Shown: positions 45,419 to 56,949 of the stretch, one piece after another | How positions within the stretch are numbered: the first letter of the stretch is position 1 | Layout: each line of letters opens with the position of its first letter | Assembly (NCBI GenBank): GCA_029851415.1 | Contig: CM056742.1 | Location: 82,946,748 to 83,010,747, forward strand | Direction of reading: 5' to 3' | Source of the DNA: Eretmocerus hayati | Lineage: Eukaryota > Arthropoda > Insecta > Hymenoptera > Aphelinidae | Length of the DNA: 64,000 nt | Made by a program: the position numbers and the translations under genes | Notes under the pieces: model-generated | Seen by the model: only the letters and a program-made list of their open reading frames with translations | What the model was told of the DNA's origin: nothing | Databases searched by the model: none

Positions 45419-46106
45419 CCGGCCCGGCTCGAAAAAACGGCGTATCCCGCCTGCCGGATGTGCTGCGAGAACTGGGATGGCGCTGTGCACGCCCTTCTCG
45501 AGTGCAGCGACATCCAAGGAGAGCGCAGCGAGCTGAATGAGTTGCTGGGAACTCTATGAACACTTGAGACCCTTGTTCAATGGATGATCTGGAATCAGAG
45601 TATACGGGATAGAGTCATCAGCTACAGCAAGCTGGCGATGACTCGGGACGAGGAGGAAGAGGAGGGTGTGACGCGCCTCGGAGCAAGTGAATCACAGGGA
45701 ATCATCCCACCCGAACAGACGAGGCCCAAGATTCCTTGGGGAGCACTATGGCTTGAAGAGGGGAGTGAGAAGAATGGAGAGGGAAGAAAGAAGAGAAGAG
45801 GCGACATAACGAAGAGCGACGATGCCCTGCATGGTTTAATGAGGGAAAATGAAAGAGGAACGCTAACACTCGAGTGCGCGATATGCCACTCAGTCTGTAC
45901 TAATGCTCACGCGGTCCCGGGTTGAGATGGCAAGTATCGGTGGATCTCCCTCTCGATTTTCTGATGCTCTCAGCAACGGAAATCAAGGGGAGGGGGGTTC
46001 TAGCCGTCCGGTCCCAACTCCTGGGGCTCCGCCCAAACCCGTTACACAGCTGAGTATGACATGCGTTGTCTATGATAGATAGATAGATAGATAGTTCGAT
46101 AGATAG
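45419..46106 (+). pseudogene. R1-type LINE fragment A: ORF2 C-terminus and 3' end with (GATA)n tail
   Basis: The first part reads as the end of R1 ORF2: a cysteine motif YPACRMCCENWDGAVHALLECSD near 45440-45510, then ETLVQWMIWNQSIRDRVISYSKLAM. A stop at 45556 lies between them. The frame runs acidic to 45925. The 3' UTR contains the 'cgcggtcccgggttg' block similar to copy B ('cgcggtaccggggtgg'), and it ends in GATAGATAGATAGATAG (46074-46096). It is 5'-truncated against the minus-strand LINE. Confidence 0.7.
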
Positions 46107-47515
46107 AGTGCTAGCCAAAGGAAGAGTCCGGGTAGACTTCGTTAATGCGCGGTTCTGGGAAAAAGGCCGAATCCCGAGACGCTACAACTGCCTGCAATAC
46201 GGGAATTTGTCCGCAAAGTACGACAAGTCACAGGGGAGGCGGGCAAAACGTTGCTCCAACTGTGGGGAAGAAGGTCACATAGCAGCGGCAGGTGCAACCG
46301 AAGAGCAGAAATGCCTGAGCTGCGAGGCCCTCAAAGAGGACCTCAAACACAGGTCGGGCATGCAATGCTGCGAGGCCTCCCAGCATGCGCGAGCAGCATG
46401 GAAGGGCCGGAAAAAGCGCAAAGATGGTTAGTGTCTTGCAAGCAAGTCTTCAAAGGAGCAACGATGCTCACAGCTATTCCATCTTGCTGTACGGTTCACC
46501 AATCTGGGGACAGGTAGCTAGGGGGTCTGTGACCAACGCGGAGCTTGGCCCAGTCCAGCGGCGTTTAGCGCTTATTGCACGTGTCCGACCACGCAGCCTG
46601 TGTGCTAGCAAGTATACCATCCATTCGCCTGCTAGTAGCCGAGAGAACGCAGGTATGGAAACGCCAAGGAGCCCTCAAGAGCGACAGAGTCATGCTCAAG
46701 CCTGCTCGCAAGGCCCTCTTTCGGGACGTCGAGAGGGGGGAGACTGTCAAAAAGTGACAGGAAAAGTGGAACAGCACAACGAAAGGGAAGTGGACGCAAA
46801 GATTGATCCCTAACATAGGCAGGTGGATCGATCGAGCTCATGGAGAGCTGGATTACTGTGTGACGCAGGCGCTCAGCGGGCACGGCTGCTTCGAAGAGTA
46901 CCTGGAGCGGTTTCAGAAGAGGGAGACCCCGGTCTGTCAGATGTGTGAGGCAGACTGGGACGATCCGGAGCATGCACACTCCCAGTGCGTGAACACAGCT
47001 AAAGAGATAGCGGAGCTCGTGAATTGGCTTGGGAATCAGATCACCCCTGAAACCCTAGTGCCGTTCATGCTCCGCAGCAAAGAGACGTGGGATAAGATCG
47101 CCGCCTATATCAAGACGGCGATCGAGCGAGAAGAAAAGCGAGAACGGGCATCGCAGCGCCAATAAGGGGCGCTGCATAGCGATCAACGACGACTTGAAGA
47201 GTGATCATTGACGACGAAGAGATACGACAGAAGAGTTGACACACCAAACTGGAACGCCCATGGTGCACGGTACCCCTCCCACCTTGAAGTAACGCTAACG
47301 CGGTACCGGGGTGGGTTGGTTAGATAGTAGTTAGCTGCCCTCAGTTCTTCGATGATGGCTTGTCAACATCGTAGGGCTCAGAGCAGAAGGTTTTAGCCCC
47401 CAGGGTACACGAGCGCTGGATTCATGCTCATCCGGTTCACCGGGTGGGCAATATGAAAGCGCCTATGGTGAGCCGGTGGGACATCCATTAGGGATATCCT
47501 GTCATTAGATTTTTC
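46107..47515 (+). pseudogene. R1-type LINE fragment B: ORF1 zinc knuckles fused to ORF2 C-terminus
   Basis: 46108-46431 is the C-terminal part of ORF1 with CCHC-like knuckles (YNCLQYGNLSAKY, KRCSNCGEEGHIAAAG, KCLSCEALKEDLKHRSGMQC), which bind the element RNA. ORF2 starts next (MVSVLQASLQRSNDAHS, about 46425). After only about 16 residues it jumps to the post-RT region (ILLYGSPIWGQ, VQRRLALIARV). It continues, with frame breaks, to the intact C-terminal ORF 46803-47165 (GELDYCVTQALSGHGCFEEY, CQMCEADWDDPEHAHSQC). So the endonuclease and reverse transcriptase, about 2.3 kb, are deleted. The R1-like 3' UTR runs to about 47515. Confidence 0.75.
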
Positions 47516-49930
47516 CTTACATTCCATCTAAAAAAGAAAAAAAAATGTCCTTAGAGCAGAATTCTTGAGCTGCGAAGCTCTCAAAGAGGATCACGAATAC
47601 AAGTCGGGCATACAGTGCTGCGAGGCCTACCATCAGGGGCAAGCAGTATGAAAGGGCCGGAAGAGGCACAGAGATGGCTATTTTCCTGCAAGTGAATCTT
47701 CGCAGAAGCAACGATGCTCACAGTCTACTCGAAGTAGAGGCCTCAAGAGTGAGAGTAGACGTCTTCATCATCTCCGAGCAATATCTCCGAGAAGAGCGAC
47801 CACGAACCACGGAAGATCTTGGGAGAGGATCGGCCATCCAAATCTGGAATAGGAGCCTCAAAGGGACAAGAGGACCGACCGAAAGAATGGGCTTCACCCG
47901 AAAAGTCATCGGCAATATTGTGGTGTATAGCTGCTACTACTCACCGAACGCACCGATGAATGTCTTTCTCCGGAAACTGCGTGAGCTCGAGGACAGTCTA
48001 AGACAGTGGTGGGGCCTCGCGATAGTAGCGGGGGATTTCAACTCCAAAGCTCCAGGCTGGAGCGGGGTCCGGAGGATGAGAGAGGCAACGTGCTGGAAAC
48101 GACCATCGCCCAATTGGATCTGGTCTGTCTTAACGATGCGGGCAAAGTGACATGACATAGAAGGGCATCGTCCTCTGTGCTCGTCTTGATGTTTGCTCGC
48201 TCGTCGCTCATAAGTCGAGTCACGAAGTGGCCATCCTTGATTCGGAAACGCTTCTCGACCGCCTCCATATCTCCTTCAAGATAGACGGTGGCCGAGATGC
48301 AGGTACAGTACGGCAGACGGCGGGATGGCAAGTCCGTGAATTTGACGAGGAGAGCTTCGAGGAAGCGATTCTTGGAGTAGAGGCCCCCAAAGAAGAGCTC
48401 TCGCCAGAAGAGACGGTAACCAGTGTCAAATTATGAAGATATAATTTTTTCGGTCTTTGCGAGTTAAAGTCAGCAGATATTGCTGACGTTTTTGGCATCA
48501 GTCGAGAATGGATTTTACTCCACTCTCGATCAATGCACCTTGAGAGCCTCGTATGGTTCCGAGGATGCATCTAAAGGATTTTGATGGAAAGGAATCCTTT
48601 AGATGCATCCTCGGAACCATACGAGGCTCTCAAGGTGCATTGATCGAGAGTGGAGTAAAATCCATTCTCGACTGATGCCAAAAACGTCAGCAATATCTGC
48701 TGACTTTAACTCGCAAAGACCGAAAAAATTATATCTTCATAATTTGAAATTCCCGCGAGTGATAAATACGATATCCGATCATATCGATCGAGTGTCAAAA
48801 TTAATTAGGTAACCAGTGTCATTCGGACCATCACCCTAACCAGTTCCAAAGAAAAGAAGCATACTGGTGGAACGAAAAGATTGATGATCTTCGCTGCAGC
48901 GCAAACGCCAAGAGGAGGTGAGCAGAGCGAGCGCGGAAATGCGCACGTCCTTCAGTCGCAACAGACGAAGCGGCCTACAAAGAGGCGAAGAAGCTCTTAC
49001 GGGATGCCATTCGTCGCAGCAAGCGAAAGTGCTGGGCAGAGCTCTGCAGCATGGTAGATCGAAATCCGTGGGGTACACCGTACCGGGTGGTCATGAGCAG
49101 ACTGCGCTCGGAGGACGGGCCTACAGCGCCTCCTGACAAAGAGTCAGTTCTGAGGATAGCAAGGGCACTCTATCCGCAAGGTGGTCCAAATTCACATTCT
49201 CCGGGCGCATCTCCGACTCAATACCTCTCTTCGATTAGGAGGAGCTACGACGTGCAGCTAGAAGATGAGCGAACGGCAAGGCTCCGGGGCTAGATGGTAT
49301 TCCCAATCAGGCCCTAAAAATAGTTGTCCGAGAGCAGCCAAGCCTGTTGTTGTAGTTATTCAACGAATACTTTCTCGTGGGGGCGTTCCTGAAAGCGTGG
49401 AAATGGCAGGAGTTGGTCCTCATACCGAAGTGAAAAGGTGGAGAATCAGCGGAGCCTTTGTTAAATCGGCCATTTAATATGTTCGACAACACCGGGGAGA
49501 TTTATGACCGCATGATTTTAAACCGTGCGAAAGAAGAGTAGGATCGCACCGGAGGGATGTCTCCGATGCAGTTTGGTTTCCGCGAGGGGCTTAGCACAAA
49601 GCACGCAATCGAGTGTGTGCAGGATCGGATCAGAGCGCATACATTGGGACCCCAACCAGGTGGCGGGTTCTACACCATAATCTTCCGCGATGTAAAGAAT
49701 GTTTCAAGACGGTAAGCTGGGAACGCATTCATAAAACCCTAGACGGGAGAGTCCCTCCCTATCTGCTTGCAGTCATCATCGATGGGCTGCGTGACAAAGT
49801 TCGTGTATGCTACACCGACGAGGGGAGACTCGAGCTGGAGCTTTCTGCAGGGATAGCGCAAGGATGCGTGTCAAGTCCATTCGAGTGGAACACGCAATAC
49901 TATAAGTTCCTGAACATAAGTTTCCCAGAG
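47516..49930 (+). pseudogene. R1-type LINE fragment C: ORF1 end, ORF2 endonuclease and part of reverse transcriptase
   Basis: Starts with the ORF1 knuckle region (aagctctcaaagagg..., as in B), then ORF2 at 47674. The APE-type endonuclease shows LQVNLRRSNDAHSLLEVEA, VVYSCYYSPNAPM and AIVAGDFNSKAPGW. After frameshifts it continues with WQVREFDEESFEEAI (48340) and, beyond an insertion, WWNEKIDDLRC, KEAKKLLRDAIRRSKRKCW and VDRNPWGTPYRVVMSRL. RT blocks follow: APGLDGIPNQALK in a shifted frame near 49285, FGFREGLSTKHAIECVQ (49571), and AGIAQGCVSSPFEWN (about 49850). Homology stops near 49910, before the catalytic FADD box. R1 elements use this ORF for target-primed reverse transcription; this copy is dead. 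Confidence 0.8.
48429..48807. mobile_element. 379-bp retroposed insertion carrying a perfect 154-bp-arm palindrome
   Basis: Flanked by a 14-bp direct duplication GGTAACCAGTGTCA (48415-48428 and 48808-48821) within the LINE ORF. 48427-48580 and 48593-48746 are exact reverse complements around a 12-bp spacer. 61 bases of unique 3' sequence follow (aaattcccgcgag...aattaatta). A long, irregular target duplication indicates insertion by LINE machinery. Confidence 0.85.
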
Positions 49931-49969
49931 AGATCGTTGTGTCTTTTAACAACACTTGGGAAAATACTA

Positions 49970-52900
49970 CCCACACAGCATGGGAATCTTTCAGGAATAT
50001 TCCAGGAATATTACATTGAAAGATTGGAATATTCCAAAAATATTACTCTGAAATATTCCTGGAATATAGTTATGTCCGCGGCTGGGAATCTTCCTGGAAG
50101 CTTTCATGGGAAGATTCCAGGGAATCTTGCAGAAATCTTCCAGAAATATTACATTGAAATATTTCACTGGAACGTTTCTGTAACATTGCCAGGAATCTTC
50201 CAGGAATCTTTCAATGAAAGATCTCTGGAAGATTTCATTGAAACCTCTCGGGAATATAGTTATGTCCGCGGTCGGGAATATTCCTGGAATCATCCATGAA
50301 ATATTTCTGAAATATCTCATGAAAGATTCCTGGTAGTACTATGTCTGTGGTTGGAAATATCTCTGGAATCTTTGGTGAAAGATTTTTGGAATCTTTCATA
50401 AAAGATTTCTGACAATATTTCTAAAATATTTCAGGTTGATTTCTATATAGGTACATTCCATCTGGATTCTTGGCAGATTGCCCGGGGTCTCTTACTGTAG
50501 TCTCATTTTTCTGAAATACTTCGAAAACATTCAATGATATTCAGTATAGTTTTTTGCAGACAAAAGGATGGAAAGATTCTGGAACTTGTACGAATTGGAA
50601 GAACTTTTACTCACTCACAGATAAATTTTTTACAGGAAATCCCAGATGTTTTCAGGTTATAACCTAAACTAGGTCATAAATTAAATAAGGTAATATCCAA
50701 AGATACCAGTTGGAGATAATACAGAATCTCGTTGAAAAACTCTTTCCAGAACTCACGCTAAACTTACCATCAGAGGCTCAAAAAAATAGCATTCGAAAAA
50801 AAGGGACGTTTGGTTACTCCAAATTGGAGCGTATTGTTCGAATGTCTCACAAGTTTCCTTTTTCTCTGAAGATTCAATCATGTTCCATCTGGGTTCCTGA
50901 AAAATTTCATGGGATTCCTCACAGTAGAGTTATGTTTCCTGAAATCTCCTACCAATAGCTTAGTAGTAAATTTATTGTAGTGTCCTTGAGGAACCGGGCT
51001 AGAAAGACCTCTGAGTGAGAAGTATCATCTCATGTCTGATCTGAAACAAGAGCCAGCGAGTAACACCTAATTTTGTTCTCAACTCAACAGTTGTCATCTG
51101 AGTAGAATGAACAATGTAAAGTGTATTCACAGTGTGCTTTCATTAGTTCAGAACTAATTCATTGTTCAAATTGGTAGGACTGACAACCTCGGTTCAAACA
51201 AAACTTTTCTATATTAAATGGAAATATTAGTGCACGGTAATAGAGTCATTTTCTCTGAAAACTAATCTTACTTTGGATTCGTTCATCTCATCCTCAATGA
51301 AGAATTTGATGAGATCAGCTTCAACAAAATAAACCAGGATTCCACGTGGGATAGATGGAGGATTCATAACTGTATGGAGGGTTCAAAAGTGAGACGAGAA
51401 ACCAATGCAGAGTTTCACAGCAAAGTCTCTAATATAATTTTGTTTGATGAGGAATTTTTCCATTCGATTCTTGTGAATATTCTCTTAGAAAAGTTGTCTG
51501 TTCATGGTCATATTAAGTTGAAATCTGAAAGTTATGATCCCCAAAACTCTACTTCGTTTCCATCCAAAGGATTGTATGGTTACCTAATGTTTTACTTAGT
51601 CTGATGGCTGAAATACTCCAAGCTCTCATAGTGTGTTCAATTGATACTGTTACTGATATCAGAATCCCATTGATTGGTTATCCAATACGTCCATCAAGGA
51701 AGAATCCTTGAACATAGCCTGGGTATACAGATGCTGCACAAACATACGCTTAAGATCAAGAGATGTCTCTTTGTTTCATTACAAATACTGTCAACGAACG
51801 CTTAAGAATGTCTATGCAATCGCCATTCTTGATGACCATTGTCATGTACCTAATATGTAGATTGAAATATTCAAGAACTGGATGAAAACCCATTCCCGCC
51901 AATTGGTTTGACTTGGAGAAGTAATGTGTACGACTCGTGTCTACAGAATCCTACAATCACCATCTAGTTGAGGATAGAATCTCACCTACAGATATGGGAT
52001 GAAGAGTTGCAGAAGATGTGTGGGTAGCTTGTATATGTTGAGATAATTGTTCTCATCATAATTGATGGTTTATCTCTATTATCTTACAGTGACAAATGAT
52101 GATGTCATCAGTGATCCTGTTTTAAATAGCATTTCGTCCATTTGCTCGCACCCATTTTCCTGCAAATATATCTTTGACTGAACACAAAGTGTCTAGCTCT
52201 TTGCTCACTAGCACTCAAAAAGATTATTAGGCAGAAATACTCATCTGATCTACAAGGTATCAGCAACGAATACAGATCAGCTCTATGGGTTAAGAAAGTT
52301 CCGACAACGAGGGCATAGGTTATGGTTGCTCATGCCGGTCACTTGAAAACTGTAAGACCGCAAGTTCGTAAAGTTTTCCATAAGGTTGACAATACTTGAT
52401 GCATAACTACGAGATGAGTAACAAGGAAACGTTGGGAAATACATGGAAATTCCCTTTATACACGACTCGCCACGAAGAACACAAGTTGATGATATTCAGC
52501 TCGGCGTGCAGAGATTGGTCCCGCACGATGCTGCACGGCACTGACTGGCACTGACTGCACTGACTGAATTGATGGCACTGACTTGCTAACCTGACCTGAC
52601 CAGCTTCGAGTGGCTTCCCAGGACGAGATCCTCGAGAATTATTCACCAGAGGATCGAATTAGTAAAAGATCCCAATAACGCCAAATTTGCTCATTAGAAG
52701 AATTTTGGAATACTCAAGATGTCTGGCTATGAATGATGAACTAACCCTCGCGGAGCCACAGTATATAGTTGGATAAATTCAGCACCTTGAAATCCAATTA
52801 TAGCGATGCATTTTCGTCTCAAAAATACTCTTCTGAGCTTGAAGAGGATCGACCTTTCAGGACTCCCATTCTAAGCCTCCATACGGTTATTAATAATTTC

Positions 52901-55517
52901 GGTTATTGTTCAAGAGCCTGAGAATCCAGATCACTTGATAACCTGAGCATATCGTGGAGGCATATGTGATCTGGACTCAACCAGATATTGCACAAATATT
53001 TCAGAAAGATATTTATGGAATATTGCACTGAAATCTTTCAGAAATATCAATTGCATATTGCACTGGATAACCTTCCTGGTATCTTCCCAAAGATTCTCAC
53101 AGTACAGCAGGAATATATGGAGATGATGAGATTCACGAAACATTATATTCCACTGAAATCTGTCAGAAAGCATTCAAAAATCGTTCGGAATAAGATTGCT
53201 GGAATATTTACGATGAAATTTTTGAGAACAACTTCGGAATACTACTTCTGGAAGATCCACTGGAATCTTTCAGCAAATCTCCACGAACTTGGCCCGAATA
53301 TTTTATTGGGAGGAAATTGAAGACAGACTGCCAGTGGATCATCGCAGGCATAATAAGATGTTTTTGGAGTATTGCACTGGGATCTTTGGAAGAGCACTCA
53401 GGTACCGATCAACAGTGTTCCAGAAAGCTTTCAGGAACTTTATCGAAAATCTTCCGATGCAAGATTGCTTGGATGTTGTCGTGCAATATTGCAGAAATAT
53501 TCAAAAGTCATTTTTTTGCAATATTACACTGGAATCTTTCAGTAATCTTTCAGTAATCTTTCAGGAATCTTCCAAAAATCTTCCGGACCAGGATTGCTGG
53601 AATGTTGTTTGTAGAATATTGCAGGGATATTTTGAAGTAATATCGCTAGAATATTGCACTGGAATCTTTCAGAAAGCTTTTAGAAATCTTTCAAGAATTT
53701 TCTCCATCACAATTGCTGAGAAATTGTCAATTGATGAAATATATGAAAGCCATACTTTTGGGATATTGCAAAAATTTTTCAAAGGACTATATATTGGAAA
53801 ACCTCTTGAGAATTTCTCCGAATCAATATTGCTGAAAGATTGTCAGGAATATTGCAAGAATGTTTGAAGATGATGTTTTGCAAATATTGCACTGAAATCT
53901 TATCGAGGAAGCTCTCAGAAACCTCTCAAAAATCTTCCAGGAAGCTCCCAAAGACCTCCCAAAGACCTTCCAGTGCAAGGTTGCTGGAAAAGTGTCGTGC
54001 AACATTGCAGAAATATTTCCAAGTCAAACTCTTGGAATGTTGCACTGAAATCTTTCAGAAACCTTTCAGAAATCTTTCAGCGTAAGGTTTCTGAAAGATT
54101 GTTCGTAATATTTCATGAAATATTTCTGGGAGCTTCCTGGGGGATTGCTATGGAATATTCCAACGGAATATTATGAAATATTTCCTGAAATATTCCTGGA
54201 AGATTTCTGAAAGATTCCATTGAAATATTCCAGTGAAATATTTTCTTGAAATATTCCCTTGAGAGTGATTTTTTTCCCGAGGTTGGATTAGAATTTTCTG
54301 GGAGCCTTCCATAGAAACCTTCGGAAAATCCCTCCGAATCGAGATTGCTGACAGATTGTCAGTGAAATATTGTTTGGAATATTTGGAAGCGATATTTTTG
54401 TAATATCGCACCGGAACCTTCAAGTTCACTGGAGCTCTCTAAAATCTTTGACAAATCTTCCAGAGAGCTTCCAAACGCAGAAATCTTCCAAGGCAAATAT
54501 ACTGGGAAAATATTCTGCAATATTGCAAAAATATTTCAAAGTCATACTCTTGGAATATTCCATTGGAATCTTTCAGAAACCTTTCAGGAATCTTTCAGTG
54601 TAAGCTTTCTCTCAGTGTGTCTGGAATATTCCAGGAAGCTTAAAGATACCTCTTTATAATCTTTTTCAGCAAGATTGCTGGAAAATTGCCGTGCAATATT
54701 CCAGGAATATTTCGAAATCATATTTCTGGAATATTCCACTGGAATCTTTCAGAAATCTTCCAGAAACCTTTCAGAAACATTACTAAAATCTTTTGGGGAT
54801 TTTTTCACACTCTTCCAGAGCAAGATTGATATGAGTTTGTCTGTGAAGAATATTGCAGGACGGTTTTACTGACATATTGCTAGGATACCACAAAGTCTTC
54901 CAGAAAACTTTTCCGGGATGATAAAAATTCCAAAAACCAATCTCAGCAAGATTGCTGAGAAATATCAATGCAGTATCCGTAAAATACTTGAGTGATTTTT
55001 TTTCTCGAGGTTGATTAGAATTTTCCGGGAGCCTTCCAGAAATCTTCGGAAAATCCCTCTGAATCAAGATTGCTGACCGATTGACAGTGAAATATTGTAG
55101 GAATATTTGAAAGCGATATTTTTGGAATATCGCACCGGAACCTTCAAATTCACCGGAGCTCTGTAAAATCTTCCAAAAATCTTCCAAAGAGTTTCCAGAT
55201 AATACGCAGAAATCTTCCAAAGCAAATGTACTGGGGAAATATTTTGCAATATCGCAAAAATATTCCAAAGTCATACTCTGCGAATATTCCATTGGAATCT
55301 TTCAGAAACCTTTCAGGAATCTTTCAGTGGAAGCTTTCTGAAAGATTGTTTGATATATTTGATAGAATATTCCCGGGAGCTTTCTGGAAGATTACTGTGG
55401 AATATTCCTATGAAATATTATGAAATATTCCCTGAAATATTTCTGGGAGATTCCTGAAAGATTCCACTGGAATATTTCTCTGAAATATTTTTCTGAAATA
55501 TTCCCATGCTGTGTGGG
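49970..55517. mobile_element. CCCACACAGCATG-ended element, copy 2 (5.55 kb)
   Basis: Ends CCCACACAGCATGGGAAT and ATTCCCATGCTGTGTGGG, flanked by TA (49968-49969, 55518-55519). It is inserted at the end of the R1 fragment. 49970-50420 and 52970-55517 consist of degenerate words (gaatctttcagaaa, ggaatattcc, gaaatattac, agattgctggaa), mostly 20-25 bases apart and in both orientations. 50420-52970 is ordinary sequence with a few unassigned short frames and no transposase motif. Long minus and plus frames in the repeat part (for example 53289-53867) are open because of the repeat. TA target suggests a Tc1/mariner-like integration. Confidence 0.75.
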
Positions 55518-55618
55518 TATTCCTCGAAGAACCGTAGAGGGAGAGAGTCGATTTCCCCACAGTAACATCACGTGTGCGGTATCAATAAATCAGGTGAATA
55601 TTTGTTGCGTTACTTTAC

Positions 55619-55994
55619 CTCTCAATGCATCGTCGAGTTTTTTCTTACTGCCAGCTTCGGAAGTTCGATAAAGTCGTTCGCTGTCTAATTCTAATTTCAG
55701 TCTTTTCATCTCAGTTTCATGTCTTATTTCTCTCGTTTCGAAGTCATTCTTGAAGTTTTCAACTTCATTCTCTAAGCTTTGGATTTTTTTCTTCAACTCT
55801 CGGATTTCAAGATCCCTTTTCCGTAATAGTGCAACAAGTTCTGAACCATTCTCACTCTCTTCCCCGCTTTCGTCGCTCGGATCTTCCTCATCACTGTTCT
55901 TGTTGGTCAAGGTTTGTATGAGATCATTGTTGCCTTCATTCTCACCATCAGTATTATCGGTGCTTTCGCTGGGTTCCATGTAGTCAATATTCAC
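55619..55994 (-). CDS. BEN-domain protein, acidic and coiled-coil exon
   Basis: A 376-nt exon: acceptor TTCAATGTAG (AG at 55996-55995) in phase 0, donor AG|GTAAAG (55618-55617), strong, in phase 1. It encodes 125 residues. The N-terminal half is acidic (MEPSESTDNTDGENEGNND, DEEDPSDESGEESENGSE). The second half is a clear coiled coil of about 70 residues (LLRKRDLEIRELKKKIQSLE, ENEVENFKNDFETREIRHE). It ends KKKLDDALR. An acidic linker followed by a coiled coil upstream of a BEN domain is common in insect BEN proteins. Phase joins it to 62128..61899 and 29313..29168. An ATG at MEPSES could also serve as an alternative start. Confidence 0.65.
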
Positions 55995-56305
55995 CTACAT
56001 TGAATATTCGTTCCCTGAATCTCCATTTCATGAATATTTCGTCATTCTCTCATCATTAAGGACTATATTACGTATATCTCTCCCGCCATCCGAAGCGTGA
56101 GGAGTTCACGGTGGTCTTGAAATATGTCTATATTCCGCTGACGACCGTCTCCGGGATTCTTGTGTAATATGTTCTCAGGGACTAGGGGCCTCAACTTCTG
56201 ATAGTAATCGGAATCAGCACTTGGACCGTTCTCCATAAAAGTCCGAAGAATGTGTTTTTTGCCCTTTTCCAATATTTCTCTTTCGAAAACTTGAAAAATA
56301 CTCAC

Positions 56306-56350
56306 TTCATCGGAAAATGTGCATAGACATCTTTTGTAGAACTTTAAAAA
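56306..56350 (-). other. candidate 45-nt micro-exon
   Basis: Between CTTTGAGCAG and GAA|GTGAGTATT, a 15-codon piece FLKFYKRCLCTFSDE, phase 0 on both sides, which fits the intron between BEN exons at 61899 and 55994. A related 45-nt copy on the plus strand (57767-57811) keeps both splice sites and most residues. This may be an optional exon of the BEN gene or part of a duplicated unrelated unit. Confidence 0.4.
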
Positions 56351-56949
56351 CTGCTCAAAGAAGGTTCCGATACTTGACTTCCGATACTTGACCTTGTGTA
56401 ACGTACTTTATCTGAAATATTTGAGGATCAATCCAAGGAGCATAATGTTTTAATGAATCCATAATAGAGTGGCTTAACACAATTTGGTTCCTCCTAAATC
56501 TCTATGGATGGGTCATTCAAATATCGAAAAAGTATATCCCTCTGGAAATCTGATAGTTGAAGCTGTTAAGTACACTCGAATGGAAAATTATCAGTGATGA
56601 CTCATGAAATCGAACAATGATTGTTATTAGGGTATCGACGGGATAATTCAAAGATATTCGTTACTCTATCGCGTTAAGAGATTAATATCAGCCTATATTG
56701 TAATACTCAAAGTGTTTTCGGACGAAACGAGATTGTCATGAGTGACTCAATCGAGGGGGTGGGCGGAAAAATGGCTTCATTGCAAAACGATCATTTTGAG
56801 AATATCAATAAAAACTTAATGGAATCCGCTATAGACATAATTGGATGAGTTTACCTGACTTATTTCAAAGGGAATAACATTCTCGAAATAGCCCGACCCA
56901 AGCCGGGAGATGAAATTTGATTTTGAGGTCTTCTCAGCAATCTCAAAAA

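Noticed and set aside
53289..53867. 192-codon plus-strand frame
   Set aside because: Lies in the CCCACACAG element body; the residues (ILQ, NLSV, EIFQ) simply translate the repeated words.
54783..55292. 169-codon minus-strand frame
   Set aside because: Same repeat texture on the other strand; no domain.
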